Part shown: piece after piece, positions 63,233 to 64,000 of the stretch
Numbering within the stretch: the stretch's first letter is position 1
Layout of the letters: each line of letters opens with the position of its first letter
Source: Babylonia areolata
Taxonomy: Eukaryota > Mollusca > Gastropoda > Neogastropoda > Buccinidae
Direction of reading: 5' to 3'
NCBI RefSeq assembly: GCF_041734735.1
Contig: NC_134910.1
Coordinates: 9,684,748 to 9,748,747, forward strand
DNA length: 64,000 nucleotides
Notes under the pieces: model-generated
The model's database searches: none
Told to the model about the DNA's origin: nothing
Seen by the model: the letters and a program-made list of their open reading frames with translations, nothing else
Position numbers and translations under genes: made by a program

Positions 63233-64000
63233 CACAGGACGGTGTGTGGTGTGGGGAATGGTGTGCGGTGTGATGTGGGTTAGTGTGTGATGTGGTGTTC
63301 TGTGGATTAGTGTGTGGTGTGGTGTGGTGTGGTGTAGATTAGTGTGTGGTGTGGTGTGGGGAATGGTGTGTGATGTGGTGTGGTGTGGATTAGTGTGTGG
63401 TGTGTGATGTGGTGTGGTGTGGATTAGTGTGTGGTGTGGTGTGGTGTGGATTAGTGTGTTGTGTGGTGTGTTGATAAGTGTGTGATGTGGCGTGGTATGG
63501 TGTGGATTAGTGTGTGGTGTGTTAAGTGTGTAATGTGGTGTGGTGTGGATTAGTGTGTAGTTTGATGTGGTGTGGTGTGGTATGGATTAGTGTCTAGTGT
63601 GATGTGGTGTGGTGTGGGGAACGGTGTGTGGTGTGGTGTGGTGTGTGGGTGTGGTGGCCTGGGGTATGATGGGGTGTGTGGAATACAGTGTGTGTGGTGT
63701 TGAGGTGTAGTACTGAGTGGTGCAATGTGATCTGATGTGGTGTGTGATGTGGTCTGTAATGTGGTCTGAGATGGGAGGTGTGTGGTGCAGTGGTGTGTGG
63801 TGGTAGGTAATGTGATGTGTTGTGTTGTGTTGTGTGCATCATGTGTGGGGTGTTACATGATATAGCGTTGTGCAATGTGGTAGTATATAATGTGATGTGT
63901 CATGTGCATCATTTGTGGGGTGTCGTGGTAGTATATAATGTGATGTGTCATGTGCATCATTTGTGGGGTGTCAAGCGATATGGGGTTGTGCAATGTAGTG
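63233..64000. repeat. GT-rich minisatellite to the window end
   Basis: Repeats of gtgtggtgtggtgtggatta and relatives, changing to gtgatgtgtcatgtgcatca beyond 63825. This is opposite to the rest of the gene: here the sense strand is A/C-rich. It lies in the intron upstream of the FN1 exon. Confidence 0.9.

Noticed and set aside
1-64000. Virus-derived or LTR elements, rRNA, bacterial-type operons
   Set aside because: No polymerase, capsid, integrase or long direct terminal repeats with typical ends were seen; gene structure is plainly metazoan.

Overview
The window is animal nuclear DNA and carries most of one large, intron-rich gene on the minus strand. The gene encodes a neogenin/DCC/Frazzled-family receptor, which binds netrin and RGM proteins. 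Seventeen coding exons (2.6 kb of coding sequence spread over 49 kb) were placed by protein similarity, GT/AG borders and reading phase. In order they encode the second half of FN3 domain 1, FN3 domains 2 to 6, a juxtamembrane linker, one transmembrane helix, and a cytoplasmic tail with a P1 motif (DLWIH), a proline-rich P2-like part and the C-terminal P3 motif ([12 protein letters not shown]). The signal peptide, Ig domains and first half of FN1 must lie beyond base 64000. Every junction keeps phase except the last: the P2-region exon ends in phase 1 while the P3 exon opens in phase 0. An exon is therefore unseen in 14.2-21.4 kb, or an alternative acceptor is used.

The host is probably a mollusc, most likely a gastropod. 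Reasons are the single neogenin-like gene with Frazzled-style architecture, tRNA-headed SINEs with a shared central domain, TTAA-flanked MITEs, and very abundant (CA)n and minisatellite DNA. This is inference, not proof.

Layout: 1-14130 is downstream flank and/or 3' UTR. It has no recognisable gene, but holds MITEs, SINEs and minisatellites. 14131-21538 carries the two most C-terminal exons and a 7-kb intron with a 29-bp minisatellite and a diverged 0.9-kb tandem duplication. 21.5-28.6 kb is a repeat-filled intron (SINEs, a LINE 3' end, a 38-bp minisatellite). 28.5-35.7 kb is a dense exon cluster (tail, TM, FN6) embedded in (CA)n DNA. 37.8-50.4 kb is the intron splitting FN5; about 10.4 kb of it is one approximately 44-bp satellite with higher-order structure near 1 kb. 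50.2-63.2 kb holds the FN5 to FN1 exons. 63.2-64 kb is GT-rich repeat.

The most striking pattern is that tandem repeats were seeded at 3' splice sites. At eight of the 17 exons (5' edges at 14229, 21538, 31451, 34682, 50378, 53330, 57236 and 58993) the adjoining minisatellite or duplication contains the acceptor AG, usually with the first few to about 60 exon bases. This leaves roughly 40 decoy acceptors upstream of genuine ones. Only one exon 3' edge (31219) shows the same thing. No virus-derived element, CRISPR array, rRNA or functional tRNA gene was seen.
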